From assembly GCA_028583605.1 (NCBI GenBank), contig CM053329.1, positions 10,836,501 through 10,900,500 on the forward strand: DNA of 64,000 bases, read 5' to 3'. Both the position numbers and the translations under genes were made by a program. Source of the DNA: Dastarcus helophoroides (Eukaryota; Arthropoda; Insecta; Coleoptera; Bothrideridae). Below the pieces are notes generated by a model. That model was given only the letters and a program-made list of their open reading frames with translations, searched no databases and was not told the DNA's origin. This document shows positions 1 to 12,000 of the stretch, piece after piece; the first letter of the stretch is position 1; the number at the start of each line of letters is the position of its first letter.

Positions 1-1614
1 GCTCGGTTTGATGGTCGACGTTCGTTCTCTTACGTTGGTTGCAGGGTTGCCACATACCGATTCGCCACCACCATAAATCAAATTTATCCAAAAAAAGAAG
101 AACCGAGGAATCATTAGGGGGAAAAGAAACTGATCCAGATTTACTTAGGGGGTTATTCGGTCAGATCCATTTAGATCAGTGTTCAATTTTACAGGCGCAT
201 TTTCAGGAATGCTGAAATACAATATAGAGCACCTGGAACAGTTGGCACTGCTTTTAATTAATTTGGCTTACTGACAAAAGCGCGGCTCTTTTTATCAAGC
301 CAGGTGAACCTTTGTACTCAGAAACTATTTCGCATTGTATGCTGCAATAACATTCCTTTCTGCCACTGACATGTTTTTTTTATTCAGCGAAATATTTTCG
401 TTATTACTTCATTTCTACTGGACCTAAAATATACTCGTTGGCCTCTTTTCCGATTATTTGTCTAGACTAAAAGCCCAATGATACTTCAAGACTCTCCAGA
501 TAAAACTGAGGAAGCTCTAGATCTAGAGACTGATATTTCATCACGATTCAAGGATTCTTAAGCGCAGTAGATATCATTTAAAACGAACTTAGCTCCCTCC
601 AATAAAAAAAAGAAAATTTTGGATATAGCAACTTCCGATTTAGTAATTTCTGATGTAGCACCTTTGGATGTAACGTTGACTTCTGGTATAACGACACTGA
701 TTCATTTGGAACAAATTATTAGAAATCTAATGTAAATATTGCGACCGAATCGACACAGACATCACGATCCATTTACAAAATTTTATTATTTTGTTTACAT
801 TCATAAATGGCCAGGAGTTTTCGATGGCGATTTTTATTTTTGTTTGTAACGATTAGGATTAGAATTTAGAAGTACATACAGTGAATTTATCAGTTATCAC
901 ACCGGTGGCCAAGTTTGGTTTTTATTTGCAAAAATACTGACCAGATCAGAGATTTTTAAAGGCAACGAATTTAATCTTAACGTCTCTAGTTGTAACGTCT
1001 TCGACTTTAGTGACCTCTGCAGCAAAGTAACATGTATCTCTCCCGAAGTAAAGTACATACACTTTCACAAGAAAAATCAGTAATAATAAGTAGATAAAGT
1101 AGGGGAATTCTAGCGACTTCGAACGGCATATCGCCTAAGAGGCCCTAAGAGGTTCATACCCTGTGACATTAAATGAAAGCTCTTAATGCGTAGAACCAAA
1201 GGGCGGCAACGAGGTATGTCATAAAGGACTTAACTATAAAAAAAATGTCAGGGTATACCGTGTGACGTATCAAATAAACTTGGTATTTTGGATATAACGA
1301 CTTATTATAGCGAATTGTAAAAATTACTGCATGAAATATAGTCAAAAATCCCCTCAGAGTTAGTGCAAATTGCTATCCTGGACATCGGCTTTTGCATCAA
1401 ATGCTAACCTCTCAATCTCAAAAAAATTGCTGTGTACCCAAAATGTTTCATAAGTCCCCTTTTCTGACTATTTGCCCTATACTAAAAGCCCAATGATCCT
1501 TCAAGACCCTTCTATGGAATGTGTTTTCGCACCAAAATATCACAGTGACTCAGTGTCTCGTGCAAAAAAAATCGTCAGAGCTAAATAAATCAATCACGCA
1601 AAGCATTCATAAAG
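1..1614. other. Unique AT-rich sequence, no gene seen
   Basis: No coding frame or recognised element is visible. A block at 441-496 recurs in the same orientation at 1455-1512, sharing the core ACTAAAAGCCCAATGAT followed by CTTCAAGAC, so at least part of this stretch is an old dispersed or duplicated repeat. The family is not recognised. Confidence 0.5.
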
Positions 1615-2245
1615 TCGTAGTTATGCAGAGTTATTGGGGCCGCCTGCCATTATCCGCGGAATATATTCCAGATGTTCACGAACACCTTTCAGCGTGATAT
1701 GCATATGCGACCCATAAATCGCTCTAAAAAACGACGATTCCCAGCAGACATGCATCGTCGACCAGTATCGGTGAAAGGTGAATAAAACTGCAGGTAGATC
1801 GAAAATGAACCAGCACGGCTTGTTGCAGCACGTATTCGATAAATGGTGCACCGTTATCTATTCGTAGGCATATAATAGTAGAGAAGATGATTAACTCATG
1901 TTGCAAAGGTGTGCGCACAGGTCATATTAGCCGACCGAGGGATCGAGACGAAGATACGGTTGATAGCACCTGGATTGCTGCTCACAACAGCCGCTTTGTT
2001 TGAAATATCAAACCAGCCGACGCCGAGTCAAAGGAACTCCATTTTGTTCAATTCACCTGCTGGGCGAAACCGCCTTCCTGCCTGTCTGCTGTCTGTGGAA
2101 AAGGCTTTCTAATAAATATTTCGATCGCTACTGCGAAAAAATGCTGTGCAGGTTGGAATTTCGCTACAAAGTAAACACATATGAATCAGCTTGTGGCTAT
2201 AAATTCCTAGTAAAGCTCGACCACTCAAGAAATCAAGACGAATTA
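1615..2245. other. Higher-GC single-copy block
   Basis: This block is richer in GC and CpG than its surroundings and lacks the array motifs that start just after it. Short open frames exist on both strands, but none has a recognisable domain and they overlap one another. It could be conserved non-coding DNA or a decayed gene fragment; nothing in the sequence decides between these. Confidence 0.3.
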
Positions 2246-3390
2246 TGAAGCAAATTTAGCTCTAAAGTCTCATCCTTTCTTTCATCTGGAGCTCTAAGAT
2301 CTCCAAGTTACTCAATCAAGACACTAAATTATCAACGGAACTCATCTACAGTTAAAGAAGCTTTTCTAGTTTAATTTCCCAACGAAAATATTAAATTCCT
2401 AAAGACACTTATGTGGAGCCTTAGAATTTTAGGAAACATCAAGATCTTTAAATTCCAAGAAGACTGATCTAAAGCTTTGAAATCTTAGAATCTTAGTGAA
2501 ACTAATTTAGAACTGTAAATAGCAATTAGTTCAAGGAAGCTAGCTACAAAACTAAATTATCAAGAACTTTATCTGGAGCTTTTAAATTTAAGGGAGATTT
2601 ATCTGAAGCTTTGTAGTCTTAAAAGAATTTCAGCTCTAAAAATGCAAGAAAATTCAACTAGTGATCTAGACCAGCAACAAAATTTATCCATAGTTTTGGA
2701 GTCTGAAAAAAACTCGAGTGGAGCAATAAATTGTCAAAAACAGTATTTTCAATATATTTTATGATTTGTAAACAAAAAGGAGACTTTCCTAAAATTCTTA
2801 ACCTTTCAAGAGTTAACAAAGAGCGTTAACAGTCCAGGAAAATTCATTTAGAGCTTTTAAGTCCCAAGTAAACTCATCTAACATAACAACTCTTAAAGAA
2901 ACTAATTTAGATCAATTAAGGCAACTCAGCATGAGACTAAATGCTCAATTAGAGTTCTTAGCTCCCAAGGAAAGCTTTACGGTTCTAAAAACTTAAGAAA
3001 AATCCGATAAAGAGCTATCGACACCATTCAGATCGTTTTAAACACTGGAAGTAATTTGTCCAAAGTAACAAATTGTCAAGAAAATGCATCAAGAGAGTCA
3101 AGCTATTGAAGAAACCTTTGTAACGCCTTTAATTTCTAAAGGTGATGAAAAAGAGCATCAGAGAAATTCATCTAGAGCTCTTAAGTTCCAAAGTCGACTT
3201 ACCTAGGGCATTGAACTCTTAAAAAAAGTGTGGTCAAACTCTAAGTACTTTAGGAAAATCCAGAAAAATAAGTTATTAAGGAGATTTATTAGAGTTCTCA
3301 GTTGCTAAAGTGATTAATCTAGAGCAAGGGACATGCAATCAAAAATCTACAATTTAGAGATCTAAAAATTCAAAAATTGAAATTAAAATC

Positions 3391-3492
3391 TTGTCCCCTG
3401 AAACCAAGAAAGTTAACCGAACACAACAAAGGTTGCTGTAAGAGTATTTCAATTTTTGATGATAACCAAGGACCAGTCCGTTCTACCAAATA
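3391..3492. repeat. Repeat family P1 fragment (probable Penelope-like end)
   Basis: Contains the family's typical strings CTTGTCCCCTGAAACCAAG, ACACAACAAAGGTTGCT and AACCAAGGACCAGTCCGTTC. Longer relatives occur near 14.3, 15.7, 16.7 and 35.3 kb. The central part carrying the stem-loop is missing here. Confidence 0.55.
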
Positions 3493-4960
3493 AAAATAAA
3501 TAAATAAAAAGTCAAGGAAACTTAGCTAGAGATCTGAACTTTTAAGCAAACCCCCAAAGCCGCCTTAAGTTAACTCGTCTAGAATACTAAATTGATAAGA
3601 AAATGCATCTACTTCAGAGATACAAATTATTGAAGAAACTTTTCTAAGACCGCTAATGTTTCAAGATGAAGAAGAGCTCCAAAGCATCAGCTTAGCACCA
3701 CCGCTCAAAAGAGTCAACTAGAACCTTGCAATCTTGAACAATCCAATTAAGAGCTCTAAACATCCCAGAAAATGGACAATTAAATCAAGAAAAGTCATCC
3801 AGAGTTCCAAATTCCAAGAAGACTACTTTGAAGGTTTCCAGTTTTAAATCAATGTTAAGCTCTAAAAGCGCACGTAGCAAGAAATAGTAACCATCAAGGA
3901 CATTCATCTGAAATTTTGAAGATACATGGGAACCAGTCTAGAGCAGTCAATTGTAGAGAAAATTCATCTAGAGGCTCAAATAACTCGATAAACTTTTTTA
4001 ACATCTTTAATTTCTCAGGATAACCAAAACAATATCAAAAGCCACCACATGGGGATCCCCCAAATTAATAGAAGAACATTTTTCTAATGACAGTTACATT
4101 GTCAACAACATCCCAAAGTACAATAAAATTAGGCTTCACGCAGACATAGATTGACAAGCTGCAGGAAACGTGATTCCGAAAATGAAAATATTAAGGCAGA
4201 AAAACATAGAACTGTTAATTCATCCATGAATAACATTCATAAGGATATTAAAGTGAAACGAGAAACAATATAGTTGTTGGTTTTTTGTCTTCCAGTTAAC
4301 GGTTTATGAATATAGATAATTGCGATGTTATTAATTCAACGTTTTGCTATTTCTAATATAATTTTATGAGTGTTTCATATTTTTACATTTTTAAAATTTA
4401 TTTAAAGCGTTTCAACTAGTGCTCTGAACTCTACACCTACAGGCAAGTCCCAACAAGATTAGTTAGAATTCTCAAGGAAGTTCCTTTATGGATTCAAACT
4501 ACATTTAGGATTCTAAAACATTAAGGAAGGTTCTCAAGCCAAAAGAAACTCCATCAGATTACTAAATTATAATTATCTAATAAGTTTACAGAGCCTCAGA
4601 TTTAAAAAAAATATCATTTTGAGCTTAGAAAAAACACCTAAAGTGATGGAATTCCTAATGGCCTATTTAAAGGTTCAGAATTTTTAAACAATATCACTTA
4701 AAACCCTAAAATCTCAAATAAGTTATTCCAGAGTAGTAAATAACAGGAATTCATTTACATACAGCTTAAGACTCTCAAAGAAATTAATAGAACTCTAACG
4801 TTGCAATCAGATCCTCTGAACTTCCAAAAGGAGTCATCCAAACTCAGAAATAAACAGTTTGAATTTGTTTTTTAAGAGTAATCCCAACAGGTAAAAGAAA
4901 CGTGAGAATTGCTCTTTGCTGATGAATTATACTTAAAAAAAGAATTTAATTTGAAAAATA

Positions 4961-5633
4961 CTACCTTGATCAAAAAGTTTCCGGAATAACCTCAGTGTAG
5001 CGCTCCCATCGTTTCGATTTGATTTTTGTTAAGTTAGTACATCTGTTGTTGATATTCTCTCCAAATCTTAGCGTCATAGCTTCACATTTGCAAAAGTTAC
5101 GTAGCCAAGAGTGCCCCTATCTCTCTGTGTGTTGGCGATTTTTTACAATTATAGAAATGGATTTAAAGTATTATTTGGGCGCTATGAGACGTTTGCGTGA
5201 AGCAATTCGCCGAAAGAGACCAGAATTGTGGGCAGAAAACTCATGGATTTTGCACCATGGTAACGCAGCGTCGCACAACGTCATCATTATACGTAATTTT
5301 TTGACGAAAAATGCAACAAATACCATCGAACAGCCACCGAATTCACCTGATTTGGCTCCCTGTGACTTCTTTCTGTTCAATCGGATTAAAAAACCATTAC
5401 GGGGAACGCGTTTCAGCAGCCGAGAGGAAGTAATGGAAAAATCGCATGAAGCACTGATGGGTGGGTATACCGAAAACCGAATATAAAAAATGTTTCGAGG
5501 ATTGGATCAAGCGCTGGCATAAAGGTGTTGCAGTCGATGGGGATTACTTTGAAGGGGACAATATAGATTTAGATGAATAAACTTGTATTTTTAATTTTCT
5601 GAATAAATTCCGGGAACTTTTTGATCAAGGTAG
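4961..5633 (+). mobile_element. Mariner deletion derivative with intact TIRs
   Basis: The element starts CTACCTTGATCAAAAAGTTT and ends with the matching inverted copy AACTTTTTGATCAAGGTAG. It is flanked by TA at 4959-4960 and 5634-5635, the standard mariner target duplication. It is 673 bp long, about half of a full mariner (near 1.3 kb). The 5' untranslated part is joined directly to the C-terminal half of the transposase, so the N-terminal DNA-binding domain and the first catalytic Asp are gone. It can only have been mobilised in trans. It sits inside the 2.2-6.8 kb array. Confidence 0.93.
5157..5580 (+). pseudogene. Mariner transposase, C-terminal half, broken
   Basis: The frame from 5157 encodes the catalytic C-terminal half of a mariner transposase, with the familiar YYLGAMRRLREAIRRK and PPNSPDLAPCDFFLF segments. 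The Asp of the usual HHDNA motif is replaced by Gly (codon GGT at 5259-5261). The last catalytic Asp is intact (GAC at 5364-5366), and the spacing matches the D,D(34)D pattern. The frame breaks near 5463-5486: a +1-type shift is needed to continue into the typical FEDW, RWHK and GDYFEGDNIDL tail, which ends at a TAA at 5578-5580. The upstream part of the frame (from 5019) is 5' untranslated sequence read as protein. The gene is certainly inactive. Confidence 0.9.
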
Positions 5634-6554
5634 TAACTCAGCTCTTGCGCTAACTAGAAAATTAATCTCGAGTTCTAAAGAGACAAGAAAACTAACCTGG
5701 AACTCTTAATAAATTTAAGAGATTCTAACTTGGAAAGGAAACTATCGACCATATTACGAATTTAGAGAAACTAGTCTAAATCTGTAACATTCCAAGGATC
5801 TTCATTTAGCATTTACTGCTTTACTGCGCTAGAGCAGTTAACTTTACTGCTGTAGAGTAGTAAGTGATCGAAAAAACTCAGCTCCAGTCTCAAAATTTCA
5901 ATGACATTTTTCCAGCAGCCTTTTCAAAAATGAAAAATAGACATTCAAAGGATTCCGATTATTGGGGAAACTTTTTCGAAACTTTAAACCCCTCAAGCAA
6001 AATCTTTTAAGAGCCGAGAAACTAGTCTAAAGCTCCGACTCTCCAGAAATATTCATTTTTTAAGAGCCTAGTAGTAAGAAACTAGTCTAAAGCTCCAACT
6101 TTCCAAGGATATTCATTTAGCATGTAAAATTCCCAAGATATCTGAACTAAAATATAACTCTACACTTCTAAATAAGCTTATTCAAAGATCTATTTTTTTC
6201 TAGAAAAGTAAGTTAATGCTTTAGAACAGTTCATTATTTATTGCTCTAGAAGTGTAAGTGATTGTAAAAACTCAGTTGCAGTCTCAAAATTTCAAGGACA
6301 TTTTTCTAGCAGTCTTCCCAAAAACGGAAAATAGATATCAGAAGGGTAAGAACTGTCAGGAAAACTTTTTTAAAGCTTTAATCCCTCAAGAAAAATCTTT
6401 TAGAGCTCAGTAGTCTCAAAAGAACCTAATATAGAGTTTTGAAAAATTGGGACCATTCGCTTAAAGTTAGGCAAGCCCAAAAAAACTCAGTTGTAGCTTC
6501 AAGGGATGTCAAGGAAATTCATTTATATTTGCAAAGTGCCAAAGATTATAATTG

Positions 6555-6665
6555 AAATACAGAACTTGTCCGCTGAAACCAAGAAAGATTAAAAAACACA
6601 ACAAAGGTTGCTCTCCAAGAAAGATTAAAAAACACAACAAAGGTTGAAAGATTATAATACTAAAT
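6555..6665. repeat. Repeat family P1 fragment, internally duplicated
   Basis: Shows ACTTGTCCGCTGAAACCAAG followed by two tandem copies of CAAGAAAGATTAAAAAACAC with ACAACAAAGGTTG. It is a decayed, partly duplicated copy of the family seen at 3391. Confidence 0.55.
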
Positions 6666-7454
6666 TATGAAGGAGTTTCCATTTTTTTTTATCTGATACT
6701 ATCCAATATAACATCGCTAACAAAAGTCATCAATCTAATATCTCGAAGAACTCTTTTTAGAAGTTTATTTCTCAAGAAGACCTTCGTACTTACAATGTGA
6801 TTTATATAGAGCTCCAACACCTGATGCTCTTCTTCTCAATTTTTTCCAGAAGTTATTAATACTGCAGTGGTGGTTTTTTAGAATTCCGGGCTCTAGAAAA
6901 TTTTCTTTGAGAACATGGAATTCTAGATATATTTTGGCGATAATTTGATATTTTAGACGAGTGTCCTTAAGATCTTGAAGGCTAGAGGAATATCATCCAA
7001 GTTCCAGATGACCATAATGTTGATTCTAATCATTCTTTGATATCACTAAAAGCCATGTCTCAACGGAACTTCGCCATTGGGAAAAGGGACAAGTGAACAC
7101 TCTATGGAACAATACTCCACGCAAAAGACGAACGAAAAGATTTCTAATCAATTATTCGCCAGAGAAGGCAAGAAAGCTTATCGATCTACTCAAAAACAAT
7201 TTGAGGCTCATTACTGGTCTTCTTATTGAGCATTGCCCCTTGACATACCTACTTCAAGGAAATGGGTAAAGCAGATAATGGTTTATGTAGATTCCGTCAT
7301 GCTTCGGAAGACACAACGGAGCACATTGTGCAGCTGCCCCTCATTGATTTGGAATAGAATGAAACATTTCGGAAGGATATAAGTAACACCTGTTGAAACT
7401 GGGAGCTTAGCTTTAAGAAGTATGCTAGACCTTATGAAGTATCTTAGACCTTAT
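6666..7454. other. Degraded array remnants, no gene
   Basis: Sequence near 6860-7010 reads as the reverse-oriented form of the array motif (GAATTCTAGA, ATCTTGAAGGCTAGAGG). From about 7010 to 7450 no repeat or coding frame is recognised, apart from a local duplication of TTATGAAGTAT before TAGACC beside the LTR. Confidence 0.4.
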
Positions 7455-7812
7455 TGTTATGGGCTTATCGGTTCGAAATGATTATTAAACACTTGCTGAA
7501 TAATACCCACTTTATTTTCAAACTAAGCTCGAAACACTACAACTGAATAATGAACTCACTTTTTGACGTCTAACTACTAACTCACTAACTACACTGACTA
7601 ATTGACTCTAACTAACTCAAGGGAAAGGCGACCACCTTATATAGTTTTGGTTCCCAGGTTCTAGAAAAATCCCGCAGATAAGGCTTATCGTTTGTCGAAA
7701 TTTCTGGAAAGCTTATCTGCCGTTTGCCTGGTTATAGCAGCCGCTTTCCCTTATCAGATCTCTGTAGAAAATTTTCTTACGTACTAAATTCTATAATTTA
7801 CATTTCGTTACA
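7455..7812 (-). mobile_element. Solo LTR, gypsy-type
   Basis: Read on the minus strand it begins TGTAACGAAATGTAAATTAT and ends CCCATAACA, with a TATATAAGG promoter-like box and an AATAAAG polyadenylation-like signal in LTR order. It is flanked by TTAT at 7451-7454 and 7813-7816. A second copy lies at 28672-29005 in the opposite orientation with a different 4-bp duplication, which fixes the boundaries. No internal retrotransposon sequence is attached, so it arose by LTR-LTR recombination. The gypsy assignment rests on LTR length and the 4-bp duplication only. Confidence 0.82.
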
Positions 7813-7934
7813 TTATGAAGTATTCTAGACTTTATGAAAAGCCTGGGAAACATTGAAATAATTTAGATTGGGGTTATTCACAAAAGAACTAAATTGGTCG
7901 AAGTGAAGAAAGGCCTAAAGAAACCAAACGACCC

Positions 7935-8935
7935 CTCAAAAATCCACAATCTAAAATCCAGATCGATTTCTTAGAAAATTCCGAACTCAAGATGAGTTTT
8001 TTGAGACTTAAAGCTTATTCGCCTTGGTTTTCCCGAGACGTTAGTACTGTTGCAAGTGTTTTTAGAATTTGGGACTGTTAAGACTCTAAGGGCTCTAGAG
8101 GAATATCATTTAAGTTTCAGATGAGTTTCTTGGAAGATTTCGAACTTAAGATGCGTTTCTTTGAGACTTTGAGCATCTAATACTTTCTACCTTCTTGGTT
8201 TTCTTGAGACGTTGGTACTGTTGCAAGTGTTTTTAGAATTTGGGACTGTTAAGACTCTAAGGGCTCTAGGGAAATACAATTCAAGTTTCAGATGAGTTTC
8301 TTGGAGGATTTCGAACTTAAGATGAGTTTCCTTGAGACTTTGAGCATCTAATACTTTCTACCTTCTTGGTTATCTCGAGACGTTAGTACTGTTGCATATG
8401 TTTTTAGAATTTGGGACTGTTAAGACTCTAAGGGCTCTAGGGGAATATCATTTAAGTTTCAGATGAGTTTCGTGGAGGATTTCGAACTTAAGATGAGTTT
8501 CCTTGAGACTTTGAGCATCTAATACTTTCTACCAACTTGGTTTTCTCGAGAAGTTAATACTGTTCCAAATGTTTTTAGAATTTGGACCTGTTAAGTTTAA
8601 AATCCCAAAGGCACTAGAGGAACACGATTCAAGTTTCATATGAGTTTGTTGGAAGATTTCCAACTTAGGATGAGTTTCTTTGAGACTCGGAGCATCTAAT
8701 AATTTATACCTACTTGGTTTTCTCGAGAAGTTAATACTGTTGCAAATGTTTTTAGAATTTGGGACTGTTAAGATCCTAAAGGCATATCATTCAAGTTCCA
8801 GATGAGTTTCTTGGAGGATTTCGAACTTTGGATGAGTTTCTTTGAGACTTTGAGCATCTAATACTTTATACCTTCTTGGTTTTCTCGAGAAGTTGCAAGT
8901 GTTTTCAGAATTTGGGACTGTAGAGGATTTTTTTT
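7935..8935. repeat. Satellite-like tandem array, 171-bp period
   Basis: Six monomers carry the string TTTAGAATTTGGGACTGTTA. The anchor TAGAATTT or its variants falls at 8063, 8234, 8405, 8576, 8753 and 8906, giving spacings of 171, 171, 171, 177 and 153. Each monomer also contains AGATGAGTTTCTTGGA and TTGAGCATCTAATACTTT. The sub-motifs look like the 2.2-6.8 kb array read on the opposite strand. Confidence 0.9.
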
Positions 8936-8984
8936 GAGAGTTTTAGGTGAGTTTTCGGGGAAAGAAAAAATAAATGGTTTAGAC

Positions 8985-9324
8985 CAGCGTTGCTCGACGG
9001 GGGGTTGTCATCACGTATAATGGGAGCCGAAGAAACACATTTTGGACAAGTGTATTAGAAGTTGTGTACACTGAAATTGAACTCTTGTCACTAAAACTTA
9101 GCAGACAACGTGAATTATAACTAGAAGCTAAGGATTGAGGACGAGTTTTTTTAGTAGTTGCCAAAATTATAGATCAGTACAATATAACTTGAGGACCTTT
9201 TTTTTTAGTCAACAAAAATAATGCCACTGACCACTTATCACTTTGAGTTTTTAGAGGCGATACTGAAAAGGTCTCTTTTTGCCCTTTTAGGGGGTTGTGT
9301 CACTGAAAAGGTTGAGAAACGCTT
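8985..9324. mobile_element. hAT-type MITE
   Basis: The left end reads CAGCGTTGCTCGAC and the right end is the inverted GTTGAGAAACGCTT, close to the common hAT terminal form CAGCGTTTCTCAAC. Flanking 8-mers GTTTAGAC (8977-8984) and CTTTAGAC (9325-9332) match at 7 of 8 positions, as expected for the hAT 8-bp duplication. At 340 bp with no coding frame it is non-autonomous. Confidence 0.75.
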
Positions 9325-9654
9325 CTTTAGACGATTCTCCTGAAAACTTAATGATCTGGATTAATTTCCTTTAGGGAATTAGAGTTCTAAGTGGGTTTAC
9401 TTAAAAACTTTTTTTAAACGGAATTTGGGACTCTGAATTTCATTAAAGTTGAAGATCTCTAGGTGCATTGTTTGGAGGATGCAGAGCTCAAAATGTGTTT
9501 CTTTAAACTTTAAGCATCTAATACTCTAAAATTAATGTCTTAGTCTTTACAAAACGAAGAGAGCACTAATGGGAAGGTTTTGAGCATCATTTAGTTTACT
9601 TAACAGTAATTAGTTTTGTTAGCGTAAAAATTATTTGAAATGAGTTTAACTAAA
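9325..9654. repeat. Decayed satellite/array remnant
   Basis: Between the MITE and the next repeat complex, strings such as GGAATTTGGGACTCTGA and TTTAAGCATCTAATACTCT are recognisable remnants of the 171-bp monomer. Nothing coding is seen. Confidence 0.5.
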
Positions 9655-11420
9655 AACAAAGGAAGAACCAAATTCAAGACAGAAGAGCACGGTAAGTCCG
9701 TATGTCAACCATACGAAGTGAAAGTTGCACAAAGAGAATGACGAAAGAAGAAGAACTTGGTAACTCAGTATGTCAATTATACCAGAAGCTTCTGAAATGA
9801 AAATGGTACAAAAGACAAAATAACCAAGACAGTCAGAGCACGGTAACTTAGTATGTCAACCATACTAAAAGCGAAAGTCCGATCAGAAGAGACCAGAGAA
9901 CCGTACCAAAGGCGCGACTCTTCTGATCACCTCTGGTGCGGTTGAGTCTGTTTTGACTATTTTGTCCTTTGTACCATTTTCACTTCAGAAGAGTTTTGCG
10001 TCTGGTATAAAGAGAGAGTCATCATGCATTCTGTATCAACTGATTTCCTCGTCACTTTTTTGTGCCATTTTTACTTCGGAAGAGTTTCGCTTCTGCCGGC
10101 ATTGTTGACATACTGTCTCTCTGCGATCTTTAATTTGGTTTTCTCGCTTGATTCTAAAGGACTCCATGCGATCATTGGCGAAACATCTAACATTTTTAGT
10201 ATGACACGGTCCTTTGTATGAAGAAGTACATCTTTTGCTGGTTACATTAAAAGATTTCTTGCAAAACTCTGCAAAAGACCAAATAACCAAAACAAAGCAC
10301 GGTAACTCAGTGTATTAATCATACCAGAGGCAAAAATCTTCTGATCAGAAGACATCAAAGGACCATAGCTGAGACAAAACTTTTTTGACAGAGGTTACTA
10401 ACTCGGTAGGTTAACCATATCAGAGGCGACAATTATCAAATGAGAAGAAATCATAGAACTATACCAGATACGAAACTCCTTACCAGATGCGAAACTCTTC
10501 TGATCAGACGATTTTTGTCTCAGATATGGGGAGACAATCTTCAAATGAGAAGAGATCATAGAACCATACCAGATGCGAAATTCTTCTGAGAGAATCTTCA
10601 AATGAGAAGAGATCACAGAACCATACCAGATGCGAAATTTTTCTGATCAGACGTTTTTCGCCTCTGGTTTGTTTGACATACCTAGCTCTGTCAGAAGAGT
10701 TTCGTTTCTAGTATAGTCCTATGATGTCTTCTGATCAAAAGATTTTTGCCTCTGGTATGGTTGATATACTGAGTTACAGTGCTCTCTATTAGCCATTTAG
10801 CCTTTTGTACAATTTTACAAAAAATGAACTTTCTAATGTGACCAGTAAATGATGCACATCTTCCCATAGGGGACCGTGTCAAACTAGAAATGTTCGATGT
10901 TTCATCAGCGACCGCAGGGAGAGTCTTCAGAATCAAACCAAATTGAAGACCGAAATGAGACAGCATCTCAACAATGCTAGCAAAGGTGAAACTCTTCCGA
11001 AGTGAAAATGGCACAAAAAAGGTTGCGAAGACATCAATTGATATAGAAATAAGAGCAGACACACTATGCCATTTATGCCAAACGCATATGAATTGAAAAT
11101 GGTACAAAAGACAGAAACGAAACTCTTCCAACTTCCAACAGAGCTCACTAACTCAGTATGACAACCATACCAGAGGCGAAAATCTGTTGAGAAATGATCA
11201 TAGAACCATACCAGATGCGAAACTCTTCTGATCAGAGATTTTCGCCCTTGGAATGGTTGACATACTGTCTGTATTGATTTTTTTTTGTCTTTTGTACCAC
11301 CTCCATTTCAGAAAGTTCTCGTCTCTGGTCTGGTATGATTGTCATGACATGTTGAGCGAAACTCGTATGATCGCTGATAAGATTTTTGCCTTTGGTAGTG
11401 ATGACTGACATACCGAGTCT
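9655..11420. repeat. Repeat family P2 complex (probable Penelope-like), rearranged
   Basis: Made of inverted and direct pieces of one repeat with the phrase GGTAACTCAGTATGTCAACC, then ATACCAGAGGCGAAA and CTTCTGATCAGAAG. Both orientations occur, turning near 9905-9950. Other hallmarks are GGCGAAACATCTAACA (near 10165) and the inverted GTTCGATGTTTCATCAGCG (near 10888), next to a GACACGGTCC or GACCGTGTC string. The better-kept copy at 13.86-14.3 kb has CTGAAGAAGC, a stem-loop and GGCGAAACGTCG, the type of end motif seen in Penelope-like elements. Open frames here are repeat-derived and share no known domain. Confidence 0.5.
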
Positions 11421-12000
11421 TGACTCTTGATTATTTGGGTTTTTATGCCATTGCGTTTTCCACGTGTATGTATGGAAGGATTTATGGACAATCGAGGATC
11501 GAGGATTTTCATCAAGAGAAAAACACGCAATGTCAATAACTCAATTGCAGCTGAAGATCATTTGATGTTTAGGATGATGGGGGACGAAATTCGGGCACTA
11601 TCATCCTACACAGAGTGCGTGGCTTGGCATCTCGTGCACGTGACTGTATTATAAATGGCGGTACGGCATCAGCATTCCCGCACACAATGTCTTTTTATTG
11701 GCGCTGTATGGCTAATGTATGCAGACGAACCACTGTGCTGTATCTTCATATATTCAGCCCGCATGTATCTGGCTTGTTTCGTCCGTTTATTTGCGAGAAG
11801 TCAATGACTGTTCCACTTCCTCGGCGAAATGAACATATAGTTTACGTTGGCGCTGACGAGATGCTTCCTAGATATTTCAGGCGGCCACGTTTTACAAAAA
11901 CAACTGCTATGCGCTTCTCACTCAACTGCGGTGTTTTAACAGATTTTTCTGGTGATTAATTACGCGAAAGCTAAACACAATGTAATGAATTTCTGTTTCA
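11421..12000. other. Unique higher-GC block, no gene recognised
   Basis: Less AT-rich than its surroundings and free of the local repeats. Overlapping plus-strand frames of 75 codons (11427-11654) and 114 codons (11615-11959) have no domain I recognise. A CACGTG E-box lies within GTGCACGTGACTG near 11634, and a TATAAA follows at about 11650, but no convincing start site is placed at the right distance. It could be a regulatory block or a decayed exon. Confidence 0.25.

Larger units (their letters stand above)
2246..6830 (+). repeat. Degenerate tandem array, CATCTAGAGCTC-type motif
   Basis: The stretch is built from diverged copies of a phrase of about 30-40 bp that reads roughly AAGAAACTCATCTAGAGCTC followed by TAAA and TTCAAG. 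Higher-order duplication is present: about 300 bp at 5760-6056 recurs at 6068-6440, each with the string AGAAACTAGTCTAAA near one end and CTCAGTTGCAGTCTC-like text inside. A mariner element (4961-5633) and two fragments of another repeat (near 3391 and 6555) interrupt the array. No coding potential is seen outside the mariner. Confidence 0.6.

Noticed and set aside
7935..8935. 171-bp period suggesting primate alpha satellite
   Set aside because: Only the length coincides; the sequence is unrelated and the window is insect-like.
8985..9324. Coding gene from the 61-codon minus-strand frame
   Set aside because: It lies entirely inside the hAT-type MITE and starts near its end; no domain.
10691..11131. 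146-codon minus-strand open frame
   Set aside because: Runs through repeat family P2; shared fragments occur in other frames and copies, and no reverse transcriptase or other domain is visible.
11615..11959. 114-codon plus-strand open frame
   Set aside because: No recognised domain and it overlaps another frame; insufficient to call a gene.
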